DNA from: a bacterium
Lineage (GTDB): Bacteria > Zhuqueibacterota > Zhuqueibacteria > Residuimicrobiales > Residuimicrobiaceae
Length of the DNA stretch: 23,035 bases
NCBI GenBank assembly: GCA_012523655.1
Contig: JAAYTV010000054.1
Coordinates: 1-23,035 of the forward strand
Direction: 5' to 3'
The first letter of the stretch is position 1. Each line of letters opens with the position of its first letter. The position numbers and the translations under genes are program-made. The notes beneath the pieces are model-generated. The model did not search any database. It was not told the DNA's origin and saw only the letters and a list, made by a program, of their open reading frames with translations. Positions 7,488-15,495 of this stretch are shown here, piece by piece.

Positions 7488-8905
7488 CCATGAATCATTC
7501 CCAGCACAGCGTAGCACAACAGGCTGACGCCTGCGGCCGACACGGCATAGGGAAGCTGAGTGGCGACATGATCGATGTGATCACAGGCGGAAGCCATGGA
7601 AGAGATGATGGTGGTATCCGAGATCGGCGAGCAGTGATCCCCGAACACGCCACCGCCGAGAACCGCTGCCAAGGTCATGCCCATGTGCAAGCCCAGCGGT
7701 TCGACCATGGGCATGGCGATGGGGATCATGATGGCGAACGTGCCCCAGGAGGTGCCGGTGGCAAAGGCGATGCCGCACGAGATGAGAAACAGCAGCGCGG
7801 GCACCAGTTTGGGGGTGATGAACGCATCGGCCAGTCCGGCCACATAGGGGCCGGTGCCCAATGCCCGGCAGTTGGCGCCGATGGCAAAAGCCAGCATCAT
7901 CAAAGCCGCCAAAGAGACCAACCCGCCCACGCCTTTCATGAACTGATCCATGATCTCCCGAAACGTTAAAAGGCCTTGCAGCCGATACGCGATTGCTGCC
8001 ACAGCCAGACCCATGAGCACAGCCCAAAATACAGAGGTGGAGCCGGATCCCTGCATAAGATCGCCGTGACCGGTGATCAGCAGGCCGACCGGCATCATGA
8101 GCACCATCACGCCGATAGGCAGGACCATGTTCACAGCGCGCAATGGAACGCCGGGTTTGGGCTGCACGGCCAGCACCTCTTGGGAAACGAGGGGTTCGGC
8201 GCCGTCCCGCGCTATTTTTCCCTGCTGCACCCGTTTTTCAGCAACCGCCATGGGCCCTAGGTCCTTCTGGCTGAGAATGGTCCACAGCACCAGAAGGATG
8301 GCGATGATGGCGTAAAAATTGAACGGCATGGAAGCAACAAAAGCCTGCACCGGATGGCCCACCTGCTGCTCCTGAAGCAGGCCGATGATAAATGCACCCC
8401 AGGCATTGAGCGGAATGAGAATGCATTTCGGCGCAGAGGTGGAATCACAGATATAGGCCAGCTTTTCCCGCGATACTTTCAGTTTGTCAAACAGAGGACG
8501 GCTGACGCTGCCGGCCACCAACACGCAGATGCTGGATTCGACAAACACCACCATGCCGGTGAAAAAAGCGAGCAGTGCGGCTTGACGAGGCGTGGTGACC
8601 CAGCCCCGACGGGTCACCCACTGAACAAACCCTTCCATGCCGCCGGAGTATTGGGTAAAAGTGATCAGCGCGCCCACCATACAGCTGAACAAAATCACCT
8701 TGGTGTTGCCGGCGTCGCTGAAAACCCCCACGCACGCCTCCAAAGCATTCACCACCCCTTTGAGTGGATTGCCTCCGGCCAGAATGGTATAACCAAGAAA
8801 AACGCCGGCGAACAGGGAGAGAAAGACCTGTTTGCTCCGAATGGCGAGAACAATGGCCGCCAGCGGCGGCAGGATCGACAGCCAGCCATAGTCGGGTACG
8901 GTCAT
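7484..8905 (-). CDS. nhaC: NhaC-family Na+/H+ (or organic ion/H+) antiporter
   Basis: This is a 473-residue inner-membrane protein with about eleven or twelve hydrophobic helices spread over its length. The N-terminus YGWLSILPPLAAIVLAI and the GVFLGYTILAGGNP segment are typical of NhaC-type carriers. The C-terminal half carries the well-conserved FATGTSWGTFAIMIPIAMP and GGGVFGDHCSPISDTTIISS, where the Asp and Asn/Ser residues are thought to form the ion path. A hydrophilic loop (about 225-250) sits mid-protein. Family members swap Na+ for H+, while some exchange malate/lactate or amino acids, so the substrate remains open. It lies between glyS and the phosphoesterase gene on the minus strand and is translationally coupled to the latter by an ATGA overlap. 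A GGAG lies 13 nt before the ATG. Confidence 0.92.
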   Translation of the reverse strand: MTVPDYGWLSILPPLAAIVLAIRSKQVFLSLFAGVFLGYTILAGGNPLKGVVNALEACVGVFSDAGNTKVILFSCMVGALITFTQYSGGMEGFVQWVTRRGWVTTPRQAALLAFFTGMVVFVESSICVLVAGSVSRPLFDKLKVSREKLAYICDSTSAPKCILIPLNAWGAFIIGLLQEQQVGHPVQAFVASMPFNFYAIIAILLVLWTILSQKDLGPMAVAEKRVQQGKIARDGAEPLVSQEVLAVQPKPGVPLRAVNMVLPIGVMVLMMPVGLLITGHGDLMQGSGSTSVFWAVLMGLAVAAIAYRLQGLLTFREIMDQFMKGVGGLVSLAALMMLAFAIGANCRALGTGPYVAGLADAFITPKLVPALLFLISCGIAFATGTSWGTFAIMIPIAMPMVEPLGLHMGMTLAAVLGGGVFGDHCSPISDTTIISSMASACDHIDHVATQLPYAVSAAGVSLLCYAVLGMIHG

Positions 8906-9027
8906 GATTCCTATCTCTCCGCTTATAGATCCATGCGTTGCTCTGAAAGGATCGATATCGCCCCGGGCCTGCTCAGAATCAGCAGACGGATAGGGGCGCC
9001 GGCTCTTTCTGCGATGCTTAGTATGGG

Positions 9028-10347
9028 CTAAAACCCCTCGTTGATTTTGTTGTAAATCAGCATAAACAGATCGTCAATTTTCACACGCGACTGGGTCATC
9101 GAGTCGCGTTCGCGCACGGTCACCGTTTCGTTCTGCAGGGTCTCGGTATCGACGGTGATGCAATAGGGCGTGCCGATTTCATCCTGACGTCGATACCGCC
9201 GGCCCACTGCGGCGCTCTCATCATAAAAAACCGGGAAATGGCGGCGCAGTGTTTCCTCGATGCGATGCGCCACTTCGGGCATGCCGTCCTTTTTCACCAG
9301 CGGGAAGATGCCCGCTTTGATGGGAGCGATGGCCGGATGAAAATGAAGGACCGTACGCTCGTCCTTTTCCAGTTTCTGCTCCTCAAAGGCGTCGCTCAGC
9401 ACGCACAAGACCGTGCGATCGGCGCCGGCCGAGGTCTCGATGATATACGGCATATAACGTTCCCGAGTGACTTCATCAAAATAGGTCAGGTCTTTTCCCG
9501 AGTATTCTTTATGGCGGGTCAGATCGAAATCGGTGCGATTGTGAATGCCCTCGAGCTCTTTCCAGCCGAAGGGGAATTCATACTCGATGTCAAAGGCGGC
9601 GGCGGCGTAATGGGCCAGCTCGTCCTTGCCGTGTGGATGGAAGCGCATTTTTTCCGCACGGATGCCGAGCCGGCGGTAATACTCCTGTCGGTCGGCTTTC
9701 CAGTATTCGAACCATTCCTGGTCGGTTCCGGGTTTGACAAAGAACTGCATCTCCATCTGCTCGAACTCGCGGGTGCGAAAGATAAAATTCTCCGGCGTGA
9801 TTTCATTGCGGAACGCCTTGCCGATCTGGCCGATGCCAAAGGGAATTTTCTGCCGGGTGGAATCGAGCACGTTCTGATAGTTCACGTAAATGCCCTGCGC
9901 GGTCTCCGGCCGCAGATAGACCACACTGGCGCTGTCCTCCAGTGGCCCCATGAAGGTCTTGAACATCAGATTGAACTGGCGGATGTCGGTGAGCTCGCCG
10001 CCGCAATCCGGACATTTGCCGGCCTCGGCGATCAGGTCGCTGCGAAACCGGTGTTTACACACTTTGCAATCAACCAAAGGATCAGTGAATCCGGACACAT
10101 GGCCCGAGGCCTCCCAGACGCGCGAGGCCATGAGAATGGCGGCATCGAGACCGACGATATCGCTGCGTCGTTCCACCATCCACTTCCACCAAAAATTTTT
10201 AATGTTACGCTTCAGCTCCACGCCCAATGGGCCGTAATCGTAACAGGCGTTCAGCCCGCCATAGATCTCACTGGATTGAAAGATAAAGCCGCGCCGCCTG
10301 CACAGGGAGATGATTTTATCCATCTGCGGATTGGATTGACCTGCCAT
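9028..10347 (-). CDS. glyS: glycyl-tRNA synthetase, homodimeric (alpha2) type
   Basis: This class II synthetase charges tRNA-Gly. At 439 aa it is the single-chain alpha2 form used by eukaryotes, archaea and many non-proteobacterial lineages, not the GlyQ/GlyS heterotetramer. Visible are the N-terminal CRRRGFIFQSSEIYGG and YDYGPLG, a four-Cys zinc finger (C94, C97, C112, C115), the LRPETAQG glycine-binding segment (145-152), motif 2 FRNEITP...FRTREFEQ (about 179-196), and motif 3 around ETSAGADR. The C-terminal anticodon domain includes HRIEETLRRHFPVFYDES. GAGGAAAAGGAACC before the ATG gives a good ribosome-binding site. It starts 13 nt after recO ends, so recO-glyS form an operon, an order also known from other phyla. 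Confidence 0.97.
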   Translation of the reverse strand: MAGQSNPQMDKIISLCRRRGFIFQSSEIYGGLNACYDYGPLGVELKRNIKNFWWKWMVERRSDIVGLDAAILMASRVWEASGHVSGFTDPLVDCKVCKHRFRSDLIAEAGKCPDCGGELTDIRQFNLMFKTFMGPLEDSASVVYLRPETAQGIYVNYQNVLDSTRQKIPFGIGQIGKAFRNEITPENFIFRTREFEQMEMQFFVKPGTDQEWFEYWKADRQEYYRRLGIRAEKMRFHPHGKDELAHYAAAAFDIEYEFPFGWKELEGIHNRTDFDLTRHKEYSGKDLTYFDEVTRERYMPYIIETSAGADRTVLCVLSDAFEEQKLEKDERTVLHFHPAIAPIKAGIFPLVKKDGMPEVAHRIEETLRRHFPVFYDESAAVGRRYRRQDEIGTPYCITVDTETLQNETVTVRERDSMTQSRVKIDDLFMLIYNKINEGF

Positions 10348-10360
10348 GGGTTCCTTTTCC

Positions 10361-11137
10361 TCAAGTTAGTTTGATCGAATTCTGCAGTTGCTGTATATAG
10401 GTGACCGAAGCCAGATGATGTAGGTTCTCCATATGGTAACCGATAAAGTGCATCAGGCATTCGTCCAGATCCCGGCCCAGTTCCGCGCTGACCCGGCTAC
10501 GGCCGGCCGCACGGACCGGCGCATTCTGTAAATAGCGCAACACCTCCACCCCATAGCCCGAAAGGCGAACGCCTGCGACCGACGACGAAGGACAAGCGGC
10601 GCAGCGATAACCGCCGGTTTCGTACTCGAACACCACCTGCTCGGAGGGGATCTCCCTGCTGCAGACCGAACAGCCGGCCAGCTGGGGGCGGAAGCCCGAG
10701 AGCGCAGCGAATTTGACCTGAAAGGCGCGCACCACATTGCGCAGTCCACGTTCGCCCTCGTTCAAAGCCGACAGGGTCTCCAGCAACAACGTAAACAGCG
10801 CCGGCGCTGCGTGACCGACCGCCTCATGCCGGTCCACCATTTCACAGGGTATGCTGGCCAGGGCAATGCGGCCCAACTGGCTGCGGATCACGGAAAACGA
10901 ATCAATGATATCCACCTGGCTGAGAAATTGCAGGTCGCGGGTCTCTTTTTTATAAAAGATCACGTCCAGGTGGGTGAACGGTTCCAAAGCCCCGCCATAG
11001 CGCGATTTAATCACCCGAGCGCCTTTGGCGATCAGGCTGATCTTACCGTACTGCTGGGTGAACAGAGTGATGATTTTGCTGGTCTCACCCTGGTCCCGAT
11101 GATGCAGAACGATCGCCGTCGACTTGACCAAAGCCAT
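10361..11137 (-). CDS. recO: DNA repair protein RecO
   Basis: RecO helps load RecA on SSB-coated single-stranded DNA in the RecFOR pathway and anneals strands. The 258 aa length is normal. The N-terminal OB fold shows ALVKSTAIVLHHRDQGETSKIITLFTQQYGKISLIAKGAR (about 2-41), typical of the family. The helical C-terminal domain includes FELLL-like leucine-rich helices and a CSVC...CAAC zinc finger (C156, C159, C179, C182), which is intact here although lost in some bacteria. No strong Shine-Dalgarno sequence precedes the ATG. It is the first gene of the minus-strand run towards glyS and nhaC, and the AT-rich 139-nt gap upstream presumably holds the promoter. Confidence 0.93.
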   Translation of the reverse strand: MALVKSTAIVLHHRDQGETSKIITLFTQQYGKISLIAKGARVIKSRYGGALEPFTHLDVIFYKKETRDLQFLSQVDIIDSFSVIRSQLGRIALASIPCEMVDRHEAVGHAAPALFTLLLETLSALNEGERGLRNVVRAFQVKFAALSGFRPQLAGCSVCSREIPSEQVVFEYETGGYRCAACPSSSVAGVRLSGYGVEVLRYLQNAPVRAAGRSRVSAELGRDLDECLMHFIGYHMENLHHLASVTYIQQLQNSIKLT

Positions 11138-11158
11138 ATTCGTCAGCCATTCAAAAAT

Positions 11159-11179
11159 AATTCGTTAAACATACGAATT
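11159..11179. repeat. AT-rich inverted repeat upstream of recO
   Basis: AATTCGT (11159-11165) and ACGAATT (11173-11179) form a perfect 7-bp inverted repeat around a 7-nt spacer, 22 nt upstream of the recO ATG, with T-rich flanks on both sides. It could be an operator at the recO promoter or part of a weak bidirectional terminator; the sequence does not decide. Confidence 0.4.
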
Positions 11180-11214
11180 TTTTACCCAAGAAACAATAAC
11201 GGAAATCGACCGGG

Positions 11215-11266
11215 CCTCAGGCGGGTACAGGATGGCGGGGTGCGGCCGAAGGCGGCCCTCAGGCGG
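11215..11266. repeat. pair of 10-bp direct repeats with GC-rich hairpin
   Basis: CCTCAGGCGG occurs at 11215-11224 and 11257-11266. Between them a GGCCG/CGGCC-type hairpin sits just downstream of the hybrid kinase stop codon. There is no U tract, so this is not a standard intrinsic terminator. It may stabilise the 3' end of the kinase mRNA or be chance in GC-rich sequence. Confidence 0.35.
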
Positions 11267-11276
11267 ACGCGTGGGA

Positions 11277-13190
11277 TCAGCTGTCCAAGACCTGGCGAAC
11301 CTTTATGGCGATCTCTTCGATGGTGAACGGCTTGCCGATAAAAAACGCGCTGGTCACATCCACGTCGTGCTGGCTGAAAATGACCCCATCCGGATACGCG
11401 GAGGTGTACAGCACCTTGATGCCCTTGCGGCGTTTCAGTACCTGTTTGGCCAATTCCGCACCACTCAGCAACGGCATGATCACATCCGTGATCAACAGGT
11501 GGATCGGTTCCGGGGTAGCTTCGAGCAACGCCAAGGCCTCGATGCCGTTCTGCGCGCACAACACTTTGTACCCCTGTTTTTCCAGCGTGCGCACTCCACT
11601 GATGCGCACGTCCGGCTCATCCTCAACCAGCAGGATCGTCTCGCTGCCGCGCGGCAGGGTATCGTAATGGATCGTGCCTCCCGGCGTTGATTCAGGCCCG
11701 TCGACCTGCGGCAGATAGAGGCGGAACAGCGTGCCCTTGCCCTTTTGGCTGATGCATTCGATATGGCCGCCGTTTTGCTGAACGATGCCGAACACGATAG
11801 ACAGGCCCAGGCCGGTGCCGTTCTCCTTGGTGGTGAAAAAGGGTTCAAAGATATGAGAACAGGTCTCTTGATCCATGCCCTGTCCGGTGTCCTGTACCGA
11901 GAGCATCAGGTAGCGGCCGGGGCGCACGCCCACCTGTTTCTTGCAATACGCCTCGTCCAGCACTTGCGGCCGGGTGGATAAGATCAAATCACCGCCGGAG
12001 GGCATGGCGTCGCCGGCGTTCATGACCAGATTGATCACCATCTGCCCCAGCTCGCCCGGATCAATTCGAATGTTGCCGATGCTGCCGTGAATGTCAGCGG
12101 TCAGGCTGACGTTTTCGCGCACCAGCCTTCGCAGCCATTTGATCATGTCTAAAAGAGCGGCGTTCAGATCCAGCACCTTGAGCTCGAACTGCTGTTTGCG
12201 GCTGAAGGCGAGCAGCTGACTGGTCAGCGCTGCCGCGCGTTTGCTGGTGCGCATGATCTGATCCGCATAATCCTGCAGCGTTTTATCCCCTTTGGCATCC
12301 ATAGCGATGAATTCAGCGCTGTTCTGGATGACCATGAGCATATTGTTGAATTCATGCGCCATGCCGCCGGCCAACCGGCCCAGCGCCTCCATCTTTTTAC
12401 CGTGCTGAACCTGCCGCTGCATGCGCTGGAGCTCTTCATCCGCCTTTTTGCGCCGGGTGATGTCCCGGGAGAATAAAAGAATGTAATTCTTTCCGTCCGA
12501 ATGAAACAGATTAGCGCTGATTTCTACTGCCATCAATCCGCCCTGTTTGTGACGATGTACGCTTTCAAACGACACGGAGGGTTTGCTGCGCAATTGGGTC
12601 AGCAGCGTGGCCCACGCCCTGGGCGTCAGATTGACGTCCAGATCAGCGATGGCCAGCTGGTGGAGCTCTGCCGGAGTATAGCCGGTGGTGAGCGCGCCCG
12701 TTTCGTTCACCAACAGAAACCGGCCCGCTTCGTTCAGCCAGTAGATGCCGATGGCCGCCCGTTCATAAGCGAACTGGGTGAACTGCATCCCTCGCTCCAA
12801 GTTTTTGCGGCGGCGTTGCTCCTCCGCCTTTTCCAGGGCTTCGGCCACGGCGCGGTTGAGCTGCGCCAGCTGGTCCATCGGCAGGTAGTCCGCCGCGCCG
12901 TGTTTCAGCGCTTCCACCGCCCGGCTTTCATCGTCTTCGTCGGTCACGATGATGAGAGGGATGTCGAGTTCTTTTTCTTTGAGGATGCGGAGGACATCGA
13001 GGCAGCTCCCGCCCGGAAGGGTCCAGGCGGAGAGGATGAGGTCGGGCTTTTCCCCCAACGCCGGGGCAAGGGCTTTGGCGGCTGTCACGGTGCGGATGTC
13101 CGGCTGTGGTTTCTGTTTCATCAAAATACGAATAATCCGATCCGCCCGCTGCGGATCCCGCTCGAGCACCAACAGCTTTTGTCCGCCCAT
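11277..13190 (-). CDS. hybrid sensor histidine kinase: pseudo-receiver, PAS, HisKA, HATPase, receiver
   Basis: This is a soluble 637-aa hybrid kinase with no membrane segments. The start at 13190 is chosen because the protein then begins with MGGQKLLVLERD, the first strand of a receiver; the frame open to 13322 adds a Lys-rich, AT-rich stretch without homology. Order: receiver-like domain (1-120), PAS (about 132-248), HisKA with MAHEFNNML (H279), HATPase with N-box NLVMNAGDAM (N391), DTGQGMD and GTGLGLSIV, and a C-terminal receiver with E523/D524, phospho-acceptor D569, T596 and K620. In the first receiver the acceptor Asp is Ala (A55 in LILSAWTLP) and the conserved Lys is Met (M105), so it cannot work by standard phosphorylation. 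The C-terminal receiver looks functional. The signal and any downstream partner are unknown. Confidence 0.93.
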   Translation of the reverse strand: MGGQKLLVLERDPQRADRIIRILMKQKPQPDIRTVTAAKALAPALGEKPDLILSAWTLPGGSCLDVLRILKEKELDIPLIIVTDEDDESRAVEALKHGAADYLPMDQLAQLNRAVAEALEKAEEQRRRKNLERGMQFTQFAYERAAIGIYWLNEAGRFLLVNETGALTTGYTPAELHQLAIADLDVNLTPRAWATLLTQLRSKPSVSFESVHRHKQGGLMAVEISANLFHSDGKNYILLFSRDITRRKKADEELQRMQRQVQHGKKMEALGRLAGGMAHEFNNMLMVIQNSAEFIAMDAKGDKTLQDYADQIMRTSKRAAALTSQLLAFSRKQQFELKVLDLNAALLDMIKWLRRLVRENVSLTADIHGSIGNIRIDPGELGQMVINLVMNAGDAMPSGGDLILSTRPQVLDEAYCKKQVGVRPGRYLMLSVQDTGQGMDQETCSHIFEPFFTTKENGTGLGLSIVFGIVQQNGGHIECISQKGKGTLFRLYLPQVDGPESTPGGTIHYDTLPRGSETILLVEDEPDVRISGVRTLEKQGYKVLCAQNGIEALALLEATPEPIHLLITDVIMPLLSGAELAKQVLKRRKGIKVLYTSAYPDGVIFSQHDVDVTSAFFIGKPFTIEEIAIKVRQVLDS

Positions 13191-13406
13191 ACGCCGCCGC
13201 CTTATTGTTAAAAGAAAATTGCGCAATCCGCATACTGCCCTGATATAAAATACGACTTTTTCCCGTTTCGCCAAACATTTTTTCCAGCATTTTTCTTTTG
13301 ATTTTCCATATTTTTTTTGCATGTTAATAAATCATGGCAGTTCCAGGACCGGCGCAGCCAGAAAGCCCAATCCCGCCGGCCGTCACCATCATTTGGAGGC
13401 ATCAGG
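13191..13406. promoter_or_regulatory. divergent, AT-rich intergenic region
   Basis: The 216 nt between the divergent kinase and GH172 genes are clearly richer in A/T than their surroundings, notably 13201-13330, as expected for two back-to-back promoters. A 10-bp palindrome ATTGCGCAAT (13218-13227) lies 28 nt upstream of the kinase start. On the minus strand TTTGGC and TATTTT are 17 nt apart, a poor sigma-70 match. No high-scoring promoter stands out in either direction. Confidence 0.4.
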
Positions 13407-14555
13407 ATGAAACGAAAAACACTTTGTCTGTTCTTCATTCTAGGAGGATTTTTCGCCATGGACGTGCATGCACAAAAGAGCTTTAACGGACTGAACATGA
13501 GTTTGGGCAATCTCTCACGCTTGTCGCATGCCAAAACGCGTTCCATCTCGGCGGAGAATTTTACCGGTGAAAAAGGCAAGGGGGGCATGGCCACTGAGGG
13601 GACCGGCAACCAGGCGGCACGGGACCTGGGCCAGGGCTGGAAAGTGTCGCCCTGTGTGAGAATTCAACCCAAAGAGACCTTTACCATGGCGACCATCCAG
13701 GGGCCCGGCGCCATTCAGCACATCTGGGTGACGCCGACGGGTCATTGGCGTTACTCCATCATCCGCTTTTACTGGGACGGCGAGACCGAGCCCTCCATCG
13801 AAGCGCCCATCGGTGATTTCTTTGCCTGCGGCTGGGGCCAGTACAGCCAGATCAACTCCCTGGCGATCTGCGTCAATCCCGGCAGCGCCTTTAACTGCTA
13901 CTGGGAGATGCCGTTCCGCAAATCGTGCCGGATCACCTTTGAAAATCTGGACGAAGAGGCTATGACCCTTTTCTACCAGGTCGATTATACGCTCACGGAG
14001 GTGCCGGAGGATGCGGCTTACCTGCATGCGCAGTTCCGCAGGACTAATCCCCTGCCCTACAAAACCGATTATGTGATCCTCGACGGCGTTAAAGGGTGGG
14101 GTCATTTCGTCGGCACCTACATGGCCTGGGGCGTAAACAACAACGGCTGGTGGGGTGAGGGCGAGATCAAATTTTTTATCGACGGCGACGGAAAATATCC
14201 CACCATCTGCGGCACCGGCACGGAAGACTATTTTTGCGGTTCTTATAATTTCGAGAACCGTGAGACCAAGCAGTATCAGGTCTTTTCCACGCCCTACAGC
14301 GGGCTGTCGCAAGTGATCAAACCGGACGGCGTCTACAACTCGCAGCAGCGCTTTGGCCTATATCGCTGGCACATCATGGATCCCATCCGGTTTGAAAAGG
14401 ATCTTCGCGTGACGATTCAGGCGCTGGGCTGGCGCAGCGGCGGCCGCTATCTGCCGTTGCAGGACGATATCGCCTCCACTGCCTTCTGGTATCAGACCGA
14501 ACCGCACGCAGCGTTTCCCAAATTGCCGGACAAGGACTATTTGGAAGTGCGCTGA
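13407..14555 (+). CDS. exported glycoside hydrolase family 172 (DUF2961) protein
   Basis: The start at 13407 is set by GGAGG 8-12 nt upstream and by the signal peptide that follows at once (MKRKT, a hydrophobic core LCLFFILGGFFA, and a cut after VHA-Q near residue 22-23). Starting at 13317 would bury that signal. It has 382 aa, so the mature protein is about 360 residues, normal for a single DUF2961 domain. Seen are GPGAIQHIWVTPTG (99-112), RFYWDGETEPSIEAPIGDFFACGWG (120-144), WWGEGEIKFFIDGD (248-261) and GTGTEDYFCGSYNF (269-282). The glutamates E251/E253 and E273 are the likely catalytic acids by position. GH172 members act on difructose dianhydrides, alpha-fructofuranosides and D-arabinan; the sequence alone does not give the substrate. 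No transporter or SusCD pair is nearby. Confidence 0.9.
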   Translation: MKRKTLCLFFILGGFFAMDVHAQKSFNGLNMSLGNLSRLSHAKTRSISAENFTGEKGKGGMATEGTGNQAARDLGQGWKVSPCVRIQPKETFTMATIQGPGAIQHIWVTPTGHWRYSIIRFYWDGETEPSIEAPIGDFFACGWGQYSQINSLAICVNPGSAFNCYWEMPFRKSCRITFENLDEEAMTLFYQVDYTLTEVPEDAAYLHAQFRRTNPLPYKTDYVILDGVKGWGHFVGTYMAWGVNNNGWWGEGEIKFFIDGDGKYPTICGTGTEDYFCGSYNFENRETKQYQVFSTPYSGLSQVIKPDGVYNSQQRFGLYRWHIMDPIRFEKDLRVTIQALGWRSGGRYLPLQDDIASTAFWYQTEPHAAFPKLPDKDYLEVR

Positions 14556-14566
14556 GGATCAGCAGA

Positions 14567-14880
14567 TCAGGATAAGCGCGGCGCCGGAATGCCCAATTTC
14601 TTCATCTTGCGATACAGGTTGGCGCGGTCAATGTTCATGGCGTCCGCCGCTACGTTCTCGGCCGTAATCAGGCGCGCCTCGGTGAACAACGCCAGCCTTT
14701 CGACGATGCTGCGCAATGGTCGAATGTTGCCCGGCCATCCTGTTCCATCAGCAGCTGCAGCGCGGCTGAGGAGAATCCCTCGATATACCGGCTGTACTGC
14801 TCGCAGAACTGCTGAAGAAAATGGCGCGCCGGTACGGCTCCTCTCATGACCGTGTTGCCGCACAGACCGGAAACCACTCC
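14567..14880 (-). pseudogene. decayed C-terminal fragment of an NtrC-family sigma-54-dependent activator
   Basis: Two minus-strand frames together rebuild the end of an NtrC-type regulator. One frame has ARHFLQQFCEQYSRYIEGFSSAALQLLMEQD (end of the AAA+ domain and lid). After one missing base near 14736-14740 the next frame has WPGNIRPLRSIVERLALFTEARLITAENVA, then a Fis-type recognition helix NIDRANLYRKMKKLGI and a stop. The consensus Glu of GNxRELR has become Pro. The linker and first half of the Fis domain that should separate ITAENV from the recognition helix are missing, as are the GAFTGA loop, Walker motifs and receiver. It is therefore a multiply damaged remnant. It may once have served a kinase of this region, but that is inference. 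Confidence 0.82.
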
Positions 14881-14908
14881 GTTCTCCGTAATAAGCTCCC
14901 CTTTTCAA

Positions 14909-15317
14909 ATCTTTACCTGTCTTTGGCGTTGGTTCCTCTTTGCTGTTTGGTGGCCGAGTTCACCTCGCCGCCTTCCGCACACCTGGGCTGGTTCGGCTGT
15001 GAAGGGCTTTGCCTTTTGCAAAGGCGCAAATGGGGATGTCTATCCATTTGAAGAACAGCGCCTGGCTTTTAATTTGATGAACCGTTATGTCTGTGACCGG
15101 TCCAGCCGCGGCAACGCAGCGCTAAAAGGCCGCGGCGGCCTAACCGCCTTGCATGAGTGTCCGGGATTGCGATGGAAGGGCGGGCTGCATCGCCGGTTAG
15201 AGTATGTCAGACAAAATCTCGACCGGCGTGCACGATGATTTGGAAACAAAATAAAAAGATTCAACAGGGGAAGAAGCCGGATGAGACGCGGTCCGGCTGT
15301 GGGGAGATGGTGGCATT
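14909..15317. other. 409 nt without recognisable gene
   Basis: No frame on either strand in this stretch gives a recognisable protein, and the short open frames have no family-like composition. It contains small GC-rich inverted repeats, for example GCCTTT/AAAGGC at 15011-15025 and a GGCCGC-rich stretch near 15128-15142. With the NtrC remnant beside it, the likeliest reading is genic decay. A regulatory RNA cannot be excluded by eye. Confidence 0.5.
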
Positions 15318-15476
15318 ATGCGTCTCAGCATGCAAATCGGATTTTACCTGCTCTCGGCGAGTTCTCTCGTCATCCCCCAGCCATCACAGGCCGTAGGCGC
15401 TGGCAACGCCGCCTGCCGGGATCTACCTGCTATCATGGCCACACCCGTTCGCCGATGCCGGTCTTGGATTGGATAA
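15318..15476 (+). CDS. possible small secreted peptide or remnant of an exported protein
   Basis: An ATG at 15318 is preceded by GGGGAG at about 11 nt. It opens a 52-residue frame whose start looks like a signal peptide: MRLSMQ, a hydrophobic core IGFYLLSASSLVIP, and a plausible cut near SQA-VG. The following VGAGNAACRDLPAIM is reminiscent of the first residues of outer-membrane barrel proteins, but the frame soon ends in a stop. This could be a small exported peptide, the stub of a lost outer-membrane protein gene, or chance. No function is assigned. Confidence 0.3.
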   Translation: MRLSMQIGFYLLSASSLVIPQPSQAVGAGNAACRDLPAIMATPVRRCRSWIG

Positions 15477-15495
15477 AAGCCTCGCCGCCCAGGCT
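15474..15495 (-). terminator. weak terminator after lspA
   Basis: On the minus strand AGCCT and AGGCT pair around an 8-nt GC-rich loop directly at the lspA stop codon and are followed by TTTTA. The stem is only 5 bp, so efficiency is doubtful, but the position at the end of a long minus-strand gene run fits. Confidence 0.35.

Noticed and set aside
9238..10374. A 378-codon plus-strand open frame opposite glyS; similar long frames lie opposite ileS (16097-17425) and PNP (20493-21416).
   Set aside because: All are antisense shadows of strongly conserved synthetase or phosphorylase genes in GC-rich sequence; their products resemble no family and have His/Arg/Gln-rich, low-plausibility composition.
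13191..13322. A 44-residue N-terminal extension of the hybrid kinase.
   Set aside because: It is AT-rich, Lys/Arg/Cys-rich and overlaps the likely divergent promoter region, and the receiver fold starts only at the ATG at 13190.
14821..15238. Plus-strand open frames of 76 and 130 codons across the gap after the GH172 gene.
   Set aside because: They lack a convincing ribosome-binding site, overlap each other and the NtrC remnant, and show no family-like pattern.
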